Below are positions 14,399 through 22,130 of a DNA stretch of 64,000 bases, piece by piece. Origin of the DNA: a virus. Location of the stretch: positions 1 through 64,000 of IMG/VR virus record IMGVR_UViG_3300025930_000141. One strand, written 5' to 3'. The position numbers and the translations under genes are program-made. Under the pieces are notes generated by a model. That model was not told the DNA's origin, ran no database searches, and saw only the letters and a program-made list of their open reading frames with translations. How positions within the stretch are numbered: the first letter of the stretch is position 1; each line of letters begins with the position of its first letter.

Positions 14399-14553
14399 TA
14401 CTTTGTCCTGTTCTTAGTAGGAGTTTCCGACCATGCTTCTACATAGTCAATCATCTGTCGGTGTGAAAACATGAACACACCAGCGTTTTGCAGGTTAATG
14501 AGGAATGCGAACTGGCCGGGACTGAACAGCCATTCAAGAATGCTGTGTACCAT
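14398..14553 (-). CDS. Hypothetical small protein (51 aa)
   Basis: Start MVHSILEWLFSPGQFAF with GGAGGTAAC upstream. Amphipathic N-terminus, aromatic. Unknown. Confidence 0.45.
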   Translation of the reverse strand: MVHSILEWLFSPGQFAFLINLQNAGVFMFSHRQMIDYVEAWSETPTKNRTK

Positions 14554-14554
14554 G

Positions 14555-14866
14555 TTACCTCCAAGGTAATAGGCTGAGGGTGCGAGCAAGACTTTCTGCC
14601 TTGCTGGTAGGAAGGGTGTTTACTACACCGTCCTTGTGATAAAGCAACATCGTTGGTACATGCTGGATATCTGCTTGCCAGTCGGCTCTATCAATGTCTA
14701 CCCGGACCAGTGGCACCCTTGTCAATTCAGACAAAGCCTCAAACTCGGGCTCAAACCTGCGGCAAGGCGCACACCAGGACGGCGCGGTGTATAAGACCAC
14801 CATGAAGGTGTCATTATTATTAACAGTCTCTTCGAACTGTTCGTGTGATGTAATGTCAGTAATCAT
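14555..14866 (-). CDS. Thioredoxin-like protein (103 aa)
   Basis: Full-length thioredoxin fold: FMVVLYTAPSWCAPCRRFEP with the WCxPC redox site, RVDIDRADW and the cis-Pro strand VPTMLLYHKDG. No signal peptide, so cytoplasmic. Likely a phage thioredoxin/glutaredoxin able to reduce ribonucleotide reductase or other disulfides; partner not identifiable in the window. Confidence 0.9.
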   Translation of the reverse strand: MITDITSHEQFEETVNNNDTFMVVLYTAPSWCAPCRRFEPEFEALSELTRVPLVRVDIDRADWQADIQHVPTMLLYHKDGVVNTLPTSKAESLARTLSLLPWR

Positions 14867-15006
14867 AGAGGGCTAACAGCCTTGGCTCGCCAGGTATTCC
14901 CAGCCGCGTCACGGTGTAGGCCGTCATGGCAGTCGGGCTCGACACAGGGGCCGGTATGGGTATATAGGTAATTACCCTCTACCGCCCCACACAATTGCTC
15001 GCTCAT
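14863..15006 (-). CDS. Hypothetical Cys/His small protein (47 aa)
   Basis: Begins MSEQLCGAVEG; has CVEPDCHDGLH, a possible zinc site. ATGA overlaps on both sides. Confidence 0.5.
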   Translation of the reverse strand: MSEQLCGAVEGNYLYTHTGPCVEPDCHDGLHRDAAGNTWRAKAVSPL

Positions 15007-15608
15007 CAGAACGGCAGGTCCGGCTTCTTATACAGAATCTCCACCCGGAGAAGTTCTGCCTTAAGGCCCATGGTCTTGACCGCAGCCGTGTAATCGCGCA
15101 AAGCCTGCTCGGGATTGGTTTGGGTCTTCATGCGCTGCTCGCTGCCACCCAAGAGATAAACAACCTCGACGCCGTAGCACTCGGGCAGAGCCTCGGCGGC
15201 GGCGAGCGCATCGCTGACAGCCAAAGTGCGGTCGGCAACAGATGACTTAGGCACGCTAACCACGTCGGTCGGCTGGACCGTGACATTGAATGCCTCAAGC
15301 GCAATGAAGGTAAAGGGACCCTGATTCCTAGATGGTCCAAAACGGTGCTTAATGTTGTTAACGGCGTTTCCTACCGAGCCGCCCGCCTTGGCGGTGTCCA
15401 CAAGCATGTTATATTCCATGCGCGGTACGTTGTCATAAAGGTAGTGGTCGCCCGCCTTGGTGACCAGCACCAATTCCCGTGCGCGCTCGGCGTAGTAAAC
15501 GTTAGAAACCCAGTCCGAGACGAACGGGTTGCTTGCTTGCAGGTTGTGCGAAAAGGTAAATGTAACTGGCACGGTCTTATCCTTAATCCATGGGGGTTTG
15601 ATTGACAT
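15006..15608 (-). CDS. KTSC-domain-like protein (200 aa)
   Basis: Residues about 35-90 (NVYYAERARELVLVTKAGDHY, YDNVPRMEYNMLVDTAKAGGS) match the KTSC pattern: short beta strands, Y-x-Y-x-x-V-P, then a helix and S-x-G. KTSC domains occur in phages and beside lysyl-tRNA synthetases, with no settled function. The C-terminal half is a separate alpha/beta region. Confidence 0.55.
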   Translation of the reverse strand: MSIKPPWIKDKTVPVTFTFSHNLQASNPFVSDWVSNVYYAERARELVLVTKAGDHYLYDNVPRMEYNMLVDTAKAGGSVGNAVNNIKHRFGPSRNQGPFTFIALEAFNVTVQPTDVVSVPKSSVADRTLAVSDALAAAEALPECYGVEVVYLLGGSEQRMKTQTNPEQALRDYTAAVKTMGLKAELLRVEILYKKPDLPF

Positions 15609-15844
15609 TACTGATAGTCTCCGATGTACATGTAAACTGCGTGGCCGTCAGGCAGTCGCTCAATGATGAGCCGTCCTACGGTGAGGTACGCGCCGACAGG
15701 CTCACTATACAGGATGCGAGCGGCTTCGTCAAGAGCCGCCTCTACGTCACTTTCGTCGGGTATTATTCGGCCTTTGTCGGCCAGTCGCCAGTAGAATTCG
15801 TTTAACTTGAACCACTTAGCGATTGTTCTTTCAACGGGTTCCAT
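15608..15844 (-). CDS. Hypothetical protein (78 aa)
   Basis: Start MEPVERTIAKW at a TAATG junction. Helical N-terminus and a beta C-terminus (HAVYMYIGDYQ). Unknown. Confidence 0.5.
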   Translation of the reverse strand: MEPVERTIAKWFKLNEFYWRLADKGRIIPDESDVEAALDEAARILYSEPVGAYLTVGRLIIERLPDGHAVYMYIGDYQ

Positions 15845-16002
15845 TACAGTCCCGCTCCACACGTCATGCACGGCATGGACTCGCCGTCCTTAGGGCAAAA
15901 GCCCAATTGGTTGAGCATGTTGGTCAGCCTTTCGACTTCTTCCTTTTCGTCACAATAGGCCTGCCAGACTGCGTGAAAATCGGGGTCTAGTTCAGAAGTC
16001 AT
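15844..16002 (-). CDS. Zinc-binding small protein (52 aa)
   Basis: A helix with KEEVERLTNMLNQ then CPKDGESMPCMTCG, a short zinc-knuckle. Coupled to both neighbours by TAATG. Confidence 0.5.
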   Translation of the reverse strand: MTSELDPDFHAVWQAYCDEKEEVERLTNMLNQLGFCPKDGESMPCMTCGAGL

Positions 16003-16268
16003 TATCTTACCCCGCTCAGTCCGTGCGGCCAGTAGGCTCGGTGCACAAGGTTAATGCAGTCCGACCCGCTGACGGCAGTGTCTTGATAGTTCGGGCAGGC
16101 CTCGGCATGAATCACAAAGCCGTCCATTAAGTCTGAAAACTCCTGGCAGAACGCTCTTTCAAAAGGCTTGTACTTTGGTACATTAATACTTTGCCGCCGC
16201 TCGTGCCACTCCCGCATGAACCTTTCGCTTTCAGGCTCAGCCCTATGCTTCGGTTGATAATCCATCAA
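16002..16268 (-). CDS. Hypothetical basic protein (88 aa)
   Basis: Basic/aromatic N-terminus with MREWHERRQS; two Cys (ACPNY, SDC). Overlaps the upstream gene by 26 nt and the downstream gene by TAATG. Confidence 0.5.
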   Translation of the reverse strand: MMDYQPKHRAEPESERFMREWHERRQSINVPKYKPFERAFCQEFSDLMDGFVIHAEACPNYQDTAVSGSDCINLVHRAYWPHGLSGVR

Positions 16269-16836
16269 ACAATTCCTTTGTTAGTATCGGTACCCCGCGC
16301 TCGCGCTCTAGTTGCTCGACGCCGGGGCGACCTTTCTTCTCTAGCCAGGAGGCCTCTTCTGCGTTCCATAGACCCTCTGCAATGCCCGCAGAAAATCGGA
16401 ACGGTAGATACCGCCCACCGAATTGTTTCTCGTACTCAGCGTACCTGCGATGCTCTGCTACGGCTAAGCACTGGACGGCAGCCAGAAAGGTTTGGGGGTC
16501 CATGGCAGGTGCGCCAGTAGACCCTCCGAAATCAGGCATTTCAGCCTCGTGTGCAATAATGTCCAAGTAGTATCGCATCAGGTCATCTAGTCTAATACTG
16601 GACGAATACTTGCGGGCCTCTACGTCGTCAAAAATGTCGTTGTGCTTGAACTGGTGGCCGGTACCGAACAGTTTGTCGTTTACGCATACTACAAAGTCGC
16701 CACCCTTGGGCGTCGTCTGCTTAGCATGTCTACCGGGCATCAGGATTGTTACGTTAGGATACGGTTCCATGGAAAGGCTTTTTACTTTGCCGCCCATGGC
16801 ATACGGTATCAGGTTATTAAGTTCTTCGAATCGCAT
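16243..16836 (-). CDS. Hypothetical protein (197 aa)
   Basis: Start MRFEELNNLIPYAMG, just after the upstream stop; the longer frame would overlap that gene. Contains FVVCVNDKLFGTG, then helices including AAVQCLAVAEHRRYAEYEKQ. No family recognised; size and composition suggest a folded soluble protein. Confidence 0.55.
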   Translation of the reverse strand: MRFEELNNLIPYAMGGKVKSLSMEPYPNVTILMPGRHAKQTTPKGGDFVVCVNDKLFGTGHQFKHNDIFDDVEARKYSSSIRLDDLMRYYLDIIAHEAEMPDFGGSTGAPAMDPQTFLAAVQCLAVAEHRRYAEYEKQFGGRYLPFRFSAGIAEGLWNAEEASWLEKKGRPGVEQLERERGVPILTKELFDGLSTEA

Positions 16837-16840
16837 AATG

Positions 16841-17107
16841 TCAATTCCATGTACTGCTAAAGCAGTTTCCTTCACACCCGGCAATCATCACAAGCAGATT
16901 GGGTCTGCCAGCATAAATCGCGTTACCGTCGCTCAGGGGTCGGATTACGTCTTCTATCGCAAGCCCGAGAGCGGGGTCGGCCAGGTGTCTGGCAATATTG
17001 TAGTATGTTACCGATGCGTCGGATATATGGTTTATAATCACATTACCGAATTCTGTTCCATCTGCCGAACGCATCCATACATGGTAATGTGCCAATTTGG
17101 TTTTCAT
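16841..17107 (-). CDS. Hypothetical protein (88 aa)
   Basis: Start MKTKLAHYHVWMRS at an ATGA junction. Beta-rich; unknown. Confidence 0.5.
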   Translation of the reverse strand: MKTKLAHYHVWMRSADGTEFGNVIINHISDASVTYYNIARHLADPALGLAIEDVIRPLSDGNAIYAGRPNLLVMIAGCEGNCFSSTWN

Positions 17108-17280
17108 GCCGGGACCTTGGCACCAATTTTCTCTAGGCCAGCGGCGTCCCAATCGAATACCCATCCTTGCGCGGCTAGGGCATCCTTAACTTCTGTTGCA
17201 TGATGCCCACAGAAGTTAAGTTCAAGGTCACCCTTGAAAACGCGCAGATAGGCTCGCTTGCGGCATCTGTCACACAACAT
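17104..17280 (-). CDS. Zinc-finger protein (58 aa)
   Basis: MLCDRCRKRAYLRV ... NFCGHHATEV: CxxC plus C-x-H-H, a single compact zinc site. Similar small proteins are common in actinophages. Start at the internal ATG since the longer frame would enter the previous gene. Confidence 0.6.
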   Translation of the reverse strand: MLCDRCRKRAYLRVFKGDLELNFCGHHATEVKDALAAQGWVFDWDAAGLEKIGAKVPA

Positions 17281-17284
17281 TCTA

Positions 17285-17656
17285 TCACACCCCTCTAGGC
17301 GGGTCAATGTCCGGCGCGGCCCTGCGGGCAGCCTCATCGGCCTCTGCCTTAATCTTCTCTAATGCGATTAGATATTCAGTATTAAGTGTAGCATATTTGT
17401 CTCTGAGGTCGTAATAGTCTTTACGCCATTTATCAACTTCGCTTTCGAGAGCCTTTACTTCTTCTCTAAGAGCAACAATTTCGATGCGCAATTCGTTTCT
17501 GATATTGGCCGCTTCATCAATTCTAACCTTGGAGCGGCCAAGCCATACCTCCAATAGTTTTAGTCCGGTACCACCCAGGATGGTACCGATGAGCGCTAAC
17601 CATGCCGGGTCCACATGGATTGCCAGGGCTACGGGTATGAATATTAATACGGTCAT
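17285..17656 (-). CDS. Membrane protein with coiled coil, holin-like (123 aa)
   Basis: A short hydrophobic N-terminus, a second membrane segment (PAWLALIGTILGGTGLKLLEVWL), then a long coiled coil (LRIEIVALREEVKALESEVD) and an Ala/Pro tail. This layout matches a common actinophage family placed next to holins. It precedes a four-helix membrane gene; the pair is a good holin/antiholin candidate, although the endolysin (41289) is distant. Confidence 0.5.
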   Translation of the reverse strand: MTVLIFIPVALAIHVDPAWLALIGTILGGTGLKLLEVWLGRSKVRIDEAANIRNELRIEIVALREEVKALESEVDKWRKDYYDLRDKYATLNTEYLIALEKIKAEADEAARRAAPDIDPPRGV

Positions 17657-18063
17657 GCTTGACCCCGCTTAACAGCAGACCGTAGCACCAGGCATATCAG
17701 GCCCAGCGTTAGCGGAGCGAGCCATTGCAGCGGTATAGGACCAGCCACAATGAAGATAGCAATTACCTGATATAGTCTCGCCAAGAACAGCAGAAAGAAC
17801 CCTGCCGAGCGGAACTGAGTCAGATTTCTATACAACCCGTAAAGGATTAGTATGGCCCCCACAGCCAGTACCGCCGCCCATAGCCAGGACATGGCCGCGC
17901 TCGTCAAAACCATTGTAAGCGGGGTAGGGTGAATCGCCCTACCAATAGCATATAGTGGGGTAAAAAAGTATGCAGCACTGATTAGACTAGTCACGGCTAT
18001 GACTGTTTCAAGCAATCGTAGCGGTGTACTATGAAATGTTCTAAATACTCCTGTGCCCTTCAT
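17653..18063 (-). CDS. Four-helix membrane protein, holin-like (136 aa)
   Basis: Four clear transmembrane segments with short loops and a basic C-terminus (SAVKRGQA). ATGA overlap with the coiled-coil membrane gene downstream. Candidate holin or membrane-remodelling protein. Confidence 0.55.
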   Translation of the reverse strand: MKGTGVFRTFHSTPLRLLETVIAVTSLISAAYFFTPLYAIGRAIHPTPLTMVLTSAAMSWLWAAVLAVGAILILYGLYRNLTQFRSAGFFLLFLARLYQVIAIFIVAGPIPLQWLAPLTLGLICLVLRSAVKRGQA

Positions 18064-18101
18064 ATCCCCAATTTTAAACTACTACGGGCTCTAATGCGAA
18101 G

Positions 18102-18362
18102 TTATGTTTTAACTAAGTCGGCGGCTAGAATATCTGGTCCCCAATAAGCGTGCTTCAAAAGGTATTGGTCTACCGCTTGGATGCCGTCGCGGCGTCCAAC
18201 CAGTATAACTAACCAACGAGGTTCCTTTTTGCCAATCATACAGGCACCGCACACAAACATTTCTAAGTCCGGTTTAAGTGCTGACTTACGACGGTGTAAT
18301 TGTGCTTTGTGCTTCTGACAAACTGTGCAGGTCATTGTTACCTGCCCCGTGGTTTCAGTCAT
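18102..18362 (-). CDS. Zinc-ribbon protein (86 aa)
   Basis: CTVCQKHKAQLH and FVCGACMIGKKEPRW form a four-Cys zinc ribbon. Start at MTETTGQ, overlapping the upstream stop by 8 nt. Basic around the ribbon, so nucleic-acid or protein binding possible. Confidence 0.55.
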   Translation of the reverse strand: MTETTGQVTMTCTVCQKHKAQLHRRKSALKPDLEMFVCGACMIGKKEPRWLVILVGRRDGIQAVDQYLLKHAYWGPDILAADLVKT

Positions 18363-18525
18363 CGTCGTGGTCATCGTCTCCAACAATTTCGTATTCGTCA
18401 TTTTCCAATTCTAGTTCAAAGCGCTGTCCCTCTTCGTCCCAATAGACGACGGAGTAAAAAGCGTTACGTTGAGAAAGTATAGCATACCTATGGTATGCGG
18501 GCAACCACACAACTGTTTTAGGCAC
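18355..18525 (-). CDS. Hypothetical small acidic-tail protein (56 aa)
   Basis: GTG start; MPKTVVWLPAYHRYAIL then a tail of Asp/Glu (VGDDDHDDD). Beta-rich front. Unknown. Confidence 0.5.
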   Translation of the reverse strand: MPKTVVWLPAYHRYAILSQRNAFYSVVYWDEEGQRFELELENDEYEIVGDDDHDDD

Positions 18526-18787
18526 TGTCTCTCCTAGAGGGTTTCACCACCGGCCTGATTGGAATACCGTTCTTATTCAATTCTGCCAGGCCCATGAGCA
18601 GAACTTTTAGTTGTTCCTTTGCGTCACCACTGAATGAATCAATGTTGTCCTGGAACATTACAAACGTCAACGTTTGGTCATTCTCGTACACATCATAGTC
18701 AAAACCTCTGGGCCAGGGGCGGGTACGAATGTAATCACCCACAAGGTCATATAACGAAGGTGGCCCACCACTATATAAACTAGCCAA
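18518..18787 (-). CDS. Hypothetical protein (89 aa)
   Basis: Alpha/beta with YDLVGDYIRTRPWPRGFDYD and a basic end. Overlaps the WhiB gene by 8 nt, so it is probably cotranslated with it. Confidence 0.5.
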   Translation of the reverse strand: MASLYSGGPPSLYDLVGDYIRTRPWPRGFDYDVYENDQTLTFVMFQDNIDSFSGDAKEQLKVLLMGLAELNKNGIPIRPVVKPSRRDSA

Positions 18788-19067
18788 TGTCTGCCCTAAT
18801 CTGCTTCCAGATATCTGGTGTTTTATGCTCGTTCTTCTGTGGGTCTATCTTCCCATTATTCAAGAACACTCCACCCCATGTTCCATATTCCCCGCCCTCG
18901 ACCCCGGCCTGATAGCACAGGGCTCTCACAGGACAGGATAAACATATTGAATCGGCTACCTTAGCCGTGCGAGGGTCGGTCTCGTATTCCTCAAACCACA
19001 TGCCGGGGGTGAAGTGCTGGCACAGGGAGTAATCTTGCCAACGTACCTCTGTTGGCTCATCTGACAT
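18780..19067 (-). CDS. WhiB-family transcription factor (95 aa)
   Basis: Has the four WhiB cysteines in order (SLCQHF; then ICLSCPVRALC), which hold a [4Fe-4S] cluster, and the turn motif G-T-W-G-G. The basic segment after it is short. Family knowledge: WhiB proteins bind the region 4 of the principal sigma factor and redirect transcription; phage copies can interfere with host WhiB control of septation and confer exclusion. WhiB is restricted to actinobacteria and their phages, which supports the host assignment. Confidence 0.92.
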   Translation of the reverse strand: MSDEPTEVRWQDYSLCQHFTPGMWFEEYETDPRTAKVADSICLSCPVRALCYQAGVEGGEYGTWGGVFLNNGKIDPQKNEHKTPDIWKQIRADIG

Positions 19068-19278
19068 TTCGCTTATCTACTTTCCAGGTTCCGTCGTCGC
19101 CCACCGGGAACCGGTTGGCGTATCCCCACTTGCCATTACGGTAGATACCCTTCTTCGAATAAATAGCCTTGGCTTGAGGGTTAAAGAAAACAATGGTGTA
19201 CCCGTCCCAAAAGGCGTCAACTCCACGAGCGCGCTGGGTACGAACGAGGCGGTGCGCCTCACTAATGTTCAACTGCAT
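19057..19278 (-). CDS. Hypothetical basic protein (73 aa)
   Basis: MQLNISEAHRLVRTQRARGVD, then a beta-rich basic half (KKGIYRNGKWGY). Directly upstream of whiB with an 11-nt overlap. Could be a small nucleic-acid-binding partner. Confidence 0.5.
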   Translation of the reverse strand: MQLNISEAHRLVRTQRARGVDAFWDGYTIVFFNPQAKAIYSKKGIYRNGKWGYANRFPVGDDGTWKVDKRNVR

Positions 19279-19319
19279 GACATAGCCTTTCCAGTTATAG
19301 TCATTCTAGGCGGGGATGC

Positions 19320-19351
19320 GGGAGGGACGGTAACAAGTTACCGTCCCTCCC
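19320..19351 (-). terminator. Perfect 15-bp terminator hairpin
   Basis: GGGAGGGACGGTAAC and its exact complement with a 2-nt loop. Among the strongest hairpins in the window. It separates the gene at 19374 from the whiB unit. Confidence 0.75.
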
Positions 19352-19373
19352 TATGTTTGGTGCTACGCGATTA

Positions 19374-19676
19374 TCAGGCGGATGAGCCTGAGCCAGCGGC
19401 TCCACTTACAGTACGCATAAATGATGCGTCCTTGAAGTCGTTAGGCTGGTCACGCGCATTCTTGCGAGCCAACGATTCAACATCGGAACGTGCTGCGTAT
19501 GCGTCCAGAGCAACATCATAGTTAATGAAAGAAGCCCGTAGTACGCCAGCGGCAGCGGCGTGCGCGGCGTTTTCAACGTCGTTGGCCTCAGGACCGAGGC
19601 CCTGTAGGTTATCGCTAGCAGTCTTGGCGGTACCACGACCACCAACGACCATTGCGTCCAAATCTGACTGTGCCAT
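19374..19676 (-). CDS. Hypothetical small Ala-rich protein (100 aa), single-gene unit
   Basis: Low-complexity, Ala/Asp/Ser-rich and helical, MAQSDLDAMVVGGRGTAKT...GAAGSGSSA, good RBS GGGAGGTAAAC. It has its own strong terminator, which suggests high expression from a short message; a small structural or capsid-decorating protein is possible. No family recognised. Confidence 0.55.
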   Translation of the reverse strand: MAQSDLDAMVVGGRGTAKTASDNLQGLGPEANDVENAAHAAAAGVLRASFINYDVALDAYAARSDVESLARKNARDQPNDFKDASFMRTVSGAAGSGSSA

Positions 19677-19751
19677 ATTGTTTACCTCCCAGTTGTACTA
19701 GAATATGCTCTGTCACGAACAATACCATAGTATCTTGAGAGACATTTAATG

Positions 19752-20564
19752 TCAAATCAGATTGTGCAATAAGATACTGGTCCATTCAACCTTACCGGTT
19801 TTCAGGTCCAGCACCATGGCCGACCACATGTCATCGTTGCACTCAAGTCCGTAGGTGTAAACCCAGTGCGGGTCACCGTCCCGAGGAACGAGGTTTCCCC
19901 ACTCGTACTTTTCATGCATGTGACCGTGGAAGTGGAAGTCCGGCCTAATACCGTCAATAACCCGGTCGACACGCTGCCGGTGAATCTGGCTGTCGATATC
20001 GGGCTTAAGCCGGTGACCGAACGGAGTGCGATTGGAGCAGTCGTGGGTTAGCAGGTAATCCACGTGAACACCATTACCGAACCGGGTAGCCAGAAGGGCG
20101 TCTACCTCAGCGTCGGTTAGTTGCTCGTCAGGGCTCCAAATACGCTTACCCTTGGTGCGCCGGTACTCTTCCCTGTAGTCCCTGTCAATTGACACGGCAC
20201 CACCGGCCACCACGAATTGTTTGCCGCCCCACATGAAGTCGTGGACCCGTGGAGACAGCAGCACATTGGAGGCGACGTATGCCCAGCCGTGAGCCTTAAC
20301 AGGCCCGTGCTCGACAACGGCGTTCCACCACTCGTAGTTTTCGTGGTTACCAGGAATGGCAAAGACCTGGACATTATTGGCCTTAGCGTAATCGTTAATC
20401 TCTTCGATAAACTTTAGGCCCTCCATGCCCCACCACAGACCGAAGTCACCGAGCACAACAATGCGCTCGATGCCACCAATCCGCTTTGCCACGTCAATCT
20501 TACGCTTAACAGTTAGGGCGTCTCCATGAGTGTCACCCACGAGCATGACCTTAATTAGACTCAC
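19752..20564 (-). CDS. Calcineurin-like metallophosphoesterase (270 aa)
   Basis: All family motifs in order: VGDTHGD, VLGDFG, AIPGNHENYEWW, LLTHDC and HFHGHMHEKY, i.e. the two-metal phosphoesterase site. Cytoplasmic, no signal. Substrate unknown: a phosphoprotein, nucleotide or RNA phosphate. A second, smaller enzyme of the same superfamily lies at 28154. Confidence 0.9.
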   Translation of the reverse strand: MSLIKVMLVGDTHGDALTVKRKIDVAKRIGGIERIVVLGDFGLWWGMEGLKFIEEINDYAKANNVQVFAIPGNHENYEWWNAVVEHGPVKAHGWAYVASNVLLSPRVHDFMWGGKQFVVAGGAVSIDRDYREEYRRTKGKRIWSPDEQLTDAEVDALLATRFGNGVHVDYLLTHDCSNRTPFGHRLKPDIDSQIHRQRVDRVIDGIRPDFHFHGHMHEKYEWGNLVPRDGDPHWVYTYGLECNDDMWSAMVLDLKTGKVEWTSILLHNLI

Positions 20565-20965
20565 CCCCTAAGGTAATTGATTGCTTTGTCCAACAGGTCA
20601 ACAGAGTCTCGGAATTGTCCGAGCCCCCAATTACACGATTTACACAGCAGTCCCCGAACCTTGCGCGTCTCATGGCAATGGTCTAGGTGTGCTGTCAGGT
20701 AGTCTAGCGGAGCGGAACAGATTGCGCAAGCATGAGATTGTGCGTCAAGCATTCTGTTTACATCTTCTCGCGCGACACCGTATTTGTATTTTCTATTCGC
20801 AGATACTCTAATTTCGGCTAGACGTGAGGGATTACTTGCGTATCTTGATTTGAACTTTAATAAGACACACGACTTACAATCTCCCCGCCGTCTTCCGACA
20901 CTCTTGTCCGCAAAATCAAATTCTGTCTCGGGCTTTTCTAAATGGCAATAAGTACACTTCTTCAT
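20561..20965 (-). CDS. Recombination endonuclease VII-like HNH protein (134 aa)
   Basis: Start MKKCTYC. N-terminal zinc finger (CTYCHLEKPETEF...CKSC) then CAICSAP...HLDHCHETRKVRGLLCKSCNWGLG: the DH-x-H and Cys pairs of the endonuclease VII (His-Me finger) family. T4 endonuclease VII resolves branched DNA; many phage relatives are free-standing homing nucleases. A paralogue is at 59953. ATGA overlap with the phosphoesterase. Confidence 0.85.
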   Translation of the reverse strand: MKKCTYCHLEKPETEFDFADKSVGRRRGDCKSCVLLKFKSRYASNPSRLAEIRVSANRKYKYGVAREDVNRMLDAQSHACAICSAPLDYLTAHLDHCHETRKVRGLLCKSCNWGLGQFRDSVDLLDKAINYLRG

Positions 20966-20998
20966 ATGAGAATTGTACCACAGCAATCTTCACAAACC

Positions 20999-21340
20999 TT
21001 AGTGGTTGAGTTGGCGGTCCAGAATTCTGTTCTCTTGTTCAAGTATCTTGGCAACCTGTAGCCGGTGCTCGGCTTCGGCAATCTCCCGCTGTCTGCGCTT
21101 AAGGTCCTTGTCCTCACGCTTCGGCAACTTGAACTTTAATCCCAGGTCACCTCGACAAGTCATAACTGCTAAAACGATTGGAAGAATCACCGGCCAGGCC
21201 AGACAAGTAAGTCCGGCAGCAGGTTCGGGCTCAAACATGCCGCAGCGACGACCATATGAGGCCATTACTTGATATGAAACTCCGGTCATAGCCAGATACA
21301 GCATAGAAGAGAATATCCAGATGAATGCCACCAGCATCAT
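20999..21340 (-). CDS. Membrane protein with coiled-coil tail (113 aa)
   Basis: Two membrane segments in the first 65 residues, then a charged coiled coil (RRQREIAEAEHRLQVAKILE). Cytoplasmic tail predicted. Unknown. Confidence 0.5.
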   Translation of the reverse strand: MMLVAFIWIFSSMLYLAMTGVSYQVMASYGRRCGMFEPEPAAGLTCLAWPVILPIVLAVMTCRGDLGLKFKLPKREDKDLKRRQREIAEAEHRLQVAKILEQENRILDRQLNH

Positions 21341-21346
21341 GTGCTC

Positions 21347-21889
21347 CTACAGTACGAATTTATCGGTGAACTTATCGGCCAGACTGTACTTGAGACAGTC
21401 CTTTGCTGGAACGAACCAGCCGTCGTCCAGGATTTCCTGGTCAATGTTTGGAATATTAGCGTATTTCTTGTAGTGTGCGACCGTTGACTTAAAGTAACGG
21501 TCCTTCCACTTACGATACCGCTCGACCTGTTGCGGTGTGGACTCAAACGAAGCAATCTGTCCATAGTGGATAAGATGCTCTGCATTACGTCCGATGTACC
21601 GCTCGCCAGGCGAGCCGGTAATAGCAAGAATAGAACCAGCACTGAACGCCATATTGGGAACAATAGTTCGCACTATAACTCCGTTGGCCTTTGCTAGTTC
21701 TACCAGTTCTACCAAGTGTCCTACCAAGTGAGCATAACCACCCATGGAATTAATCCACAGGTCAATATACCCCTCGGCGTGCTCGGCTTGCTTATTGATT
21801 TCTCTTGTGAAGGGAACAACAATTGACGCCTCTAGTTCGTCGTCAAAGTCCCCGATGAAAAAGGTGTTACCCTTATGACTTCCAGGCAT
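21347..21889 (-). CDS. ClpP/crotonase-fold serine protease-like (180 aa)
   Basis: DLWINSMGGYAHLVGH supplies the oxyanion-hole glycines, NMAFSAGSILAITG the nucleophilic Ser (S-A-G-S), and HLIHYGQIA the His; an Asp in the C-terminal half would finish the triad. Length and order match ClpP-like phage proteases. It has no partner ATPase here, so it may use host ClpX/ClpC or act alone. Not next to capsid genes, so a head-maturation role is less likely. Confidence 0.8.
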   Translation of the reverse strand: MPGSHKGNTFFIGDFDDELEASIVVPFTREINKQAEHAEGYIDLWINSMGGYAHLVGHLVELVELAKANGVIVRTIVPNMAFSAGSILAITGSPGERYIGRNAEHLIHYGQIASFESTPQQVERYRKWKDRYFKSTVAHYKKYANIPNIDQEILDDGWFVPAKDCLKYSLADKFTDKFVL

Positions 21890-21892
21890 GTA

Positions 21893-22078
21893 TTACTTTT
21901 CTGTTTTGTCAGCGGGGTCTAGATTGTGGTCCTTCATGATGCGCTGTACATCTTCTAAATCCTTGGACCGCTGACCCTTAGCGTGGAGTAGGCAGGCTAA
22001 AATCACTGCCTCTCCATAGTGCATTAATTCTTCGTCTCGTATGTAGGCTATCTGGTTCATACGCCAACCATTGTTCAT
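21893..22078 (-). CDS. Hypothetical small protein (61 aa), leaderless
   Basis: Start at MNNGWRMNQIAYI (22078) lies 7 nt after the -10 box TACAAT, predicting a leaderless message. Helical; HYGEAVILACLLHAKG. Unknown. Confidence 0.5.
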   Translation of the reverse strand: MNNGWRMNQIAYIRDEELMHYGEAVILACLLHAKGQRSKDLEDVQRIMKDHNLDPADKTEK

Positions 22079-22085
22079 GTCAACC

Positions 22086-22122
22086 ATTGTAGCAGAGCCG
22101 GGGTGGGTCTGTCCACCCCGGC
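22086..22122 (-). promoter_or_regulatory. Terminator hairpin and -10 promoter element
   Basis: GCCGGGGTGG/CCACCCCGGC hairpin (22097-22122) downstream of rIIB; TGGACA inside it and TACAAT (22086-22091) 18 nt further form a promoter for the next gene. Terminator and promoter share bases, as at 2207 and 48613. Confidence 0.5.
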
Positions 22123-22130
22123 TTTGCCGG

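Noticed and set aside
19374-19676. Major capsid or tail gene
   Set aside because: Strong terminator and high-Ala composition raised the thought, but the protein is too short and no structural neighbours exist.
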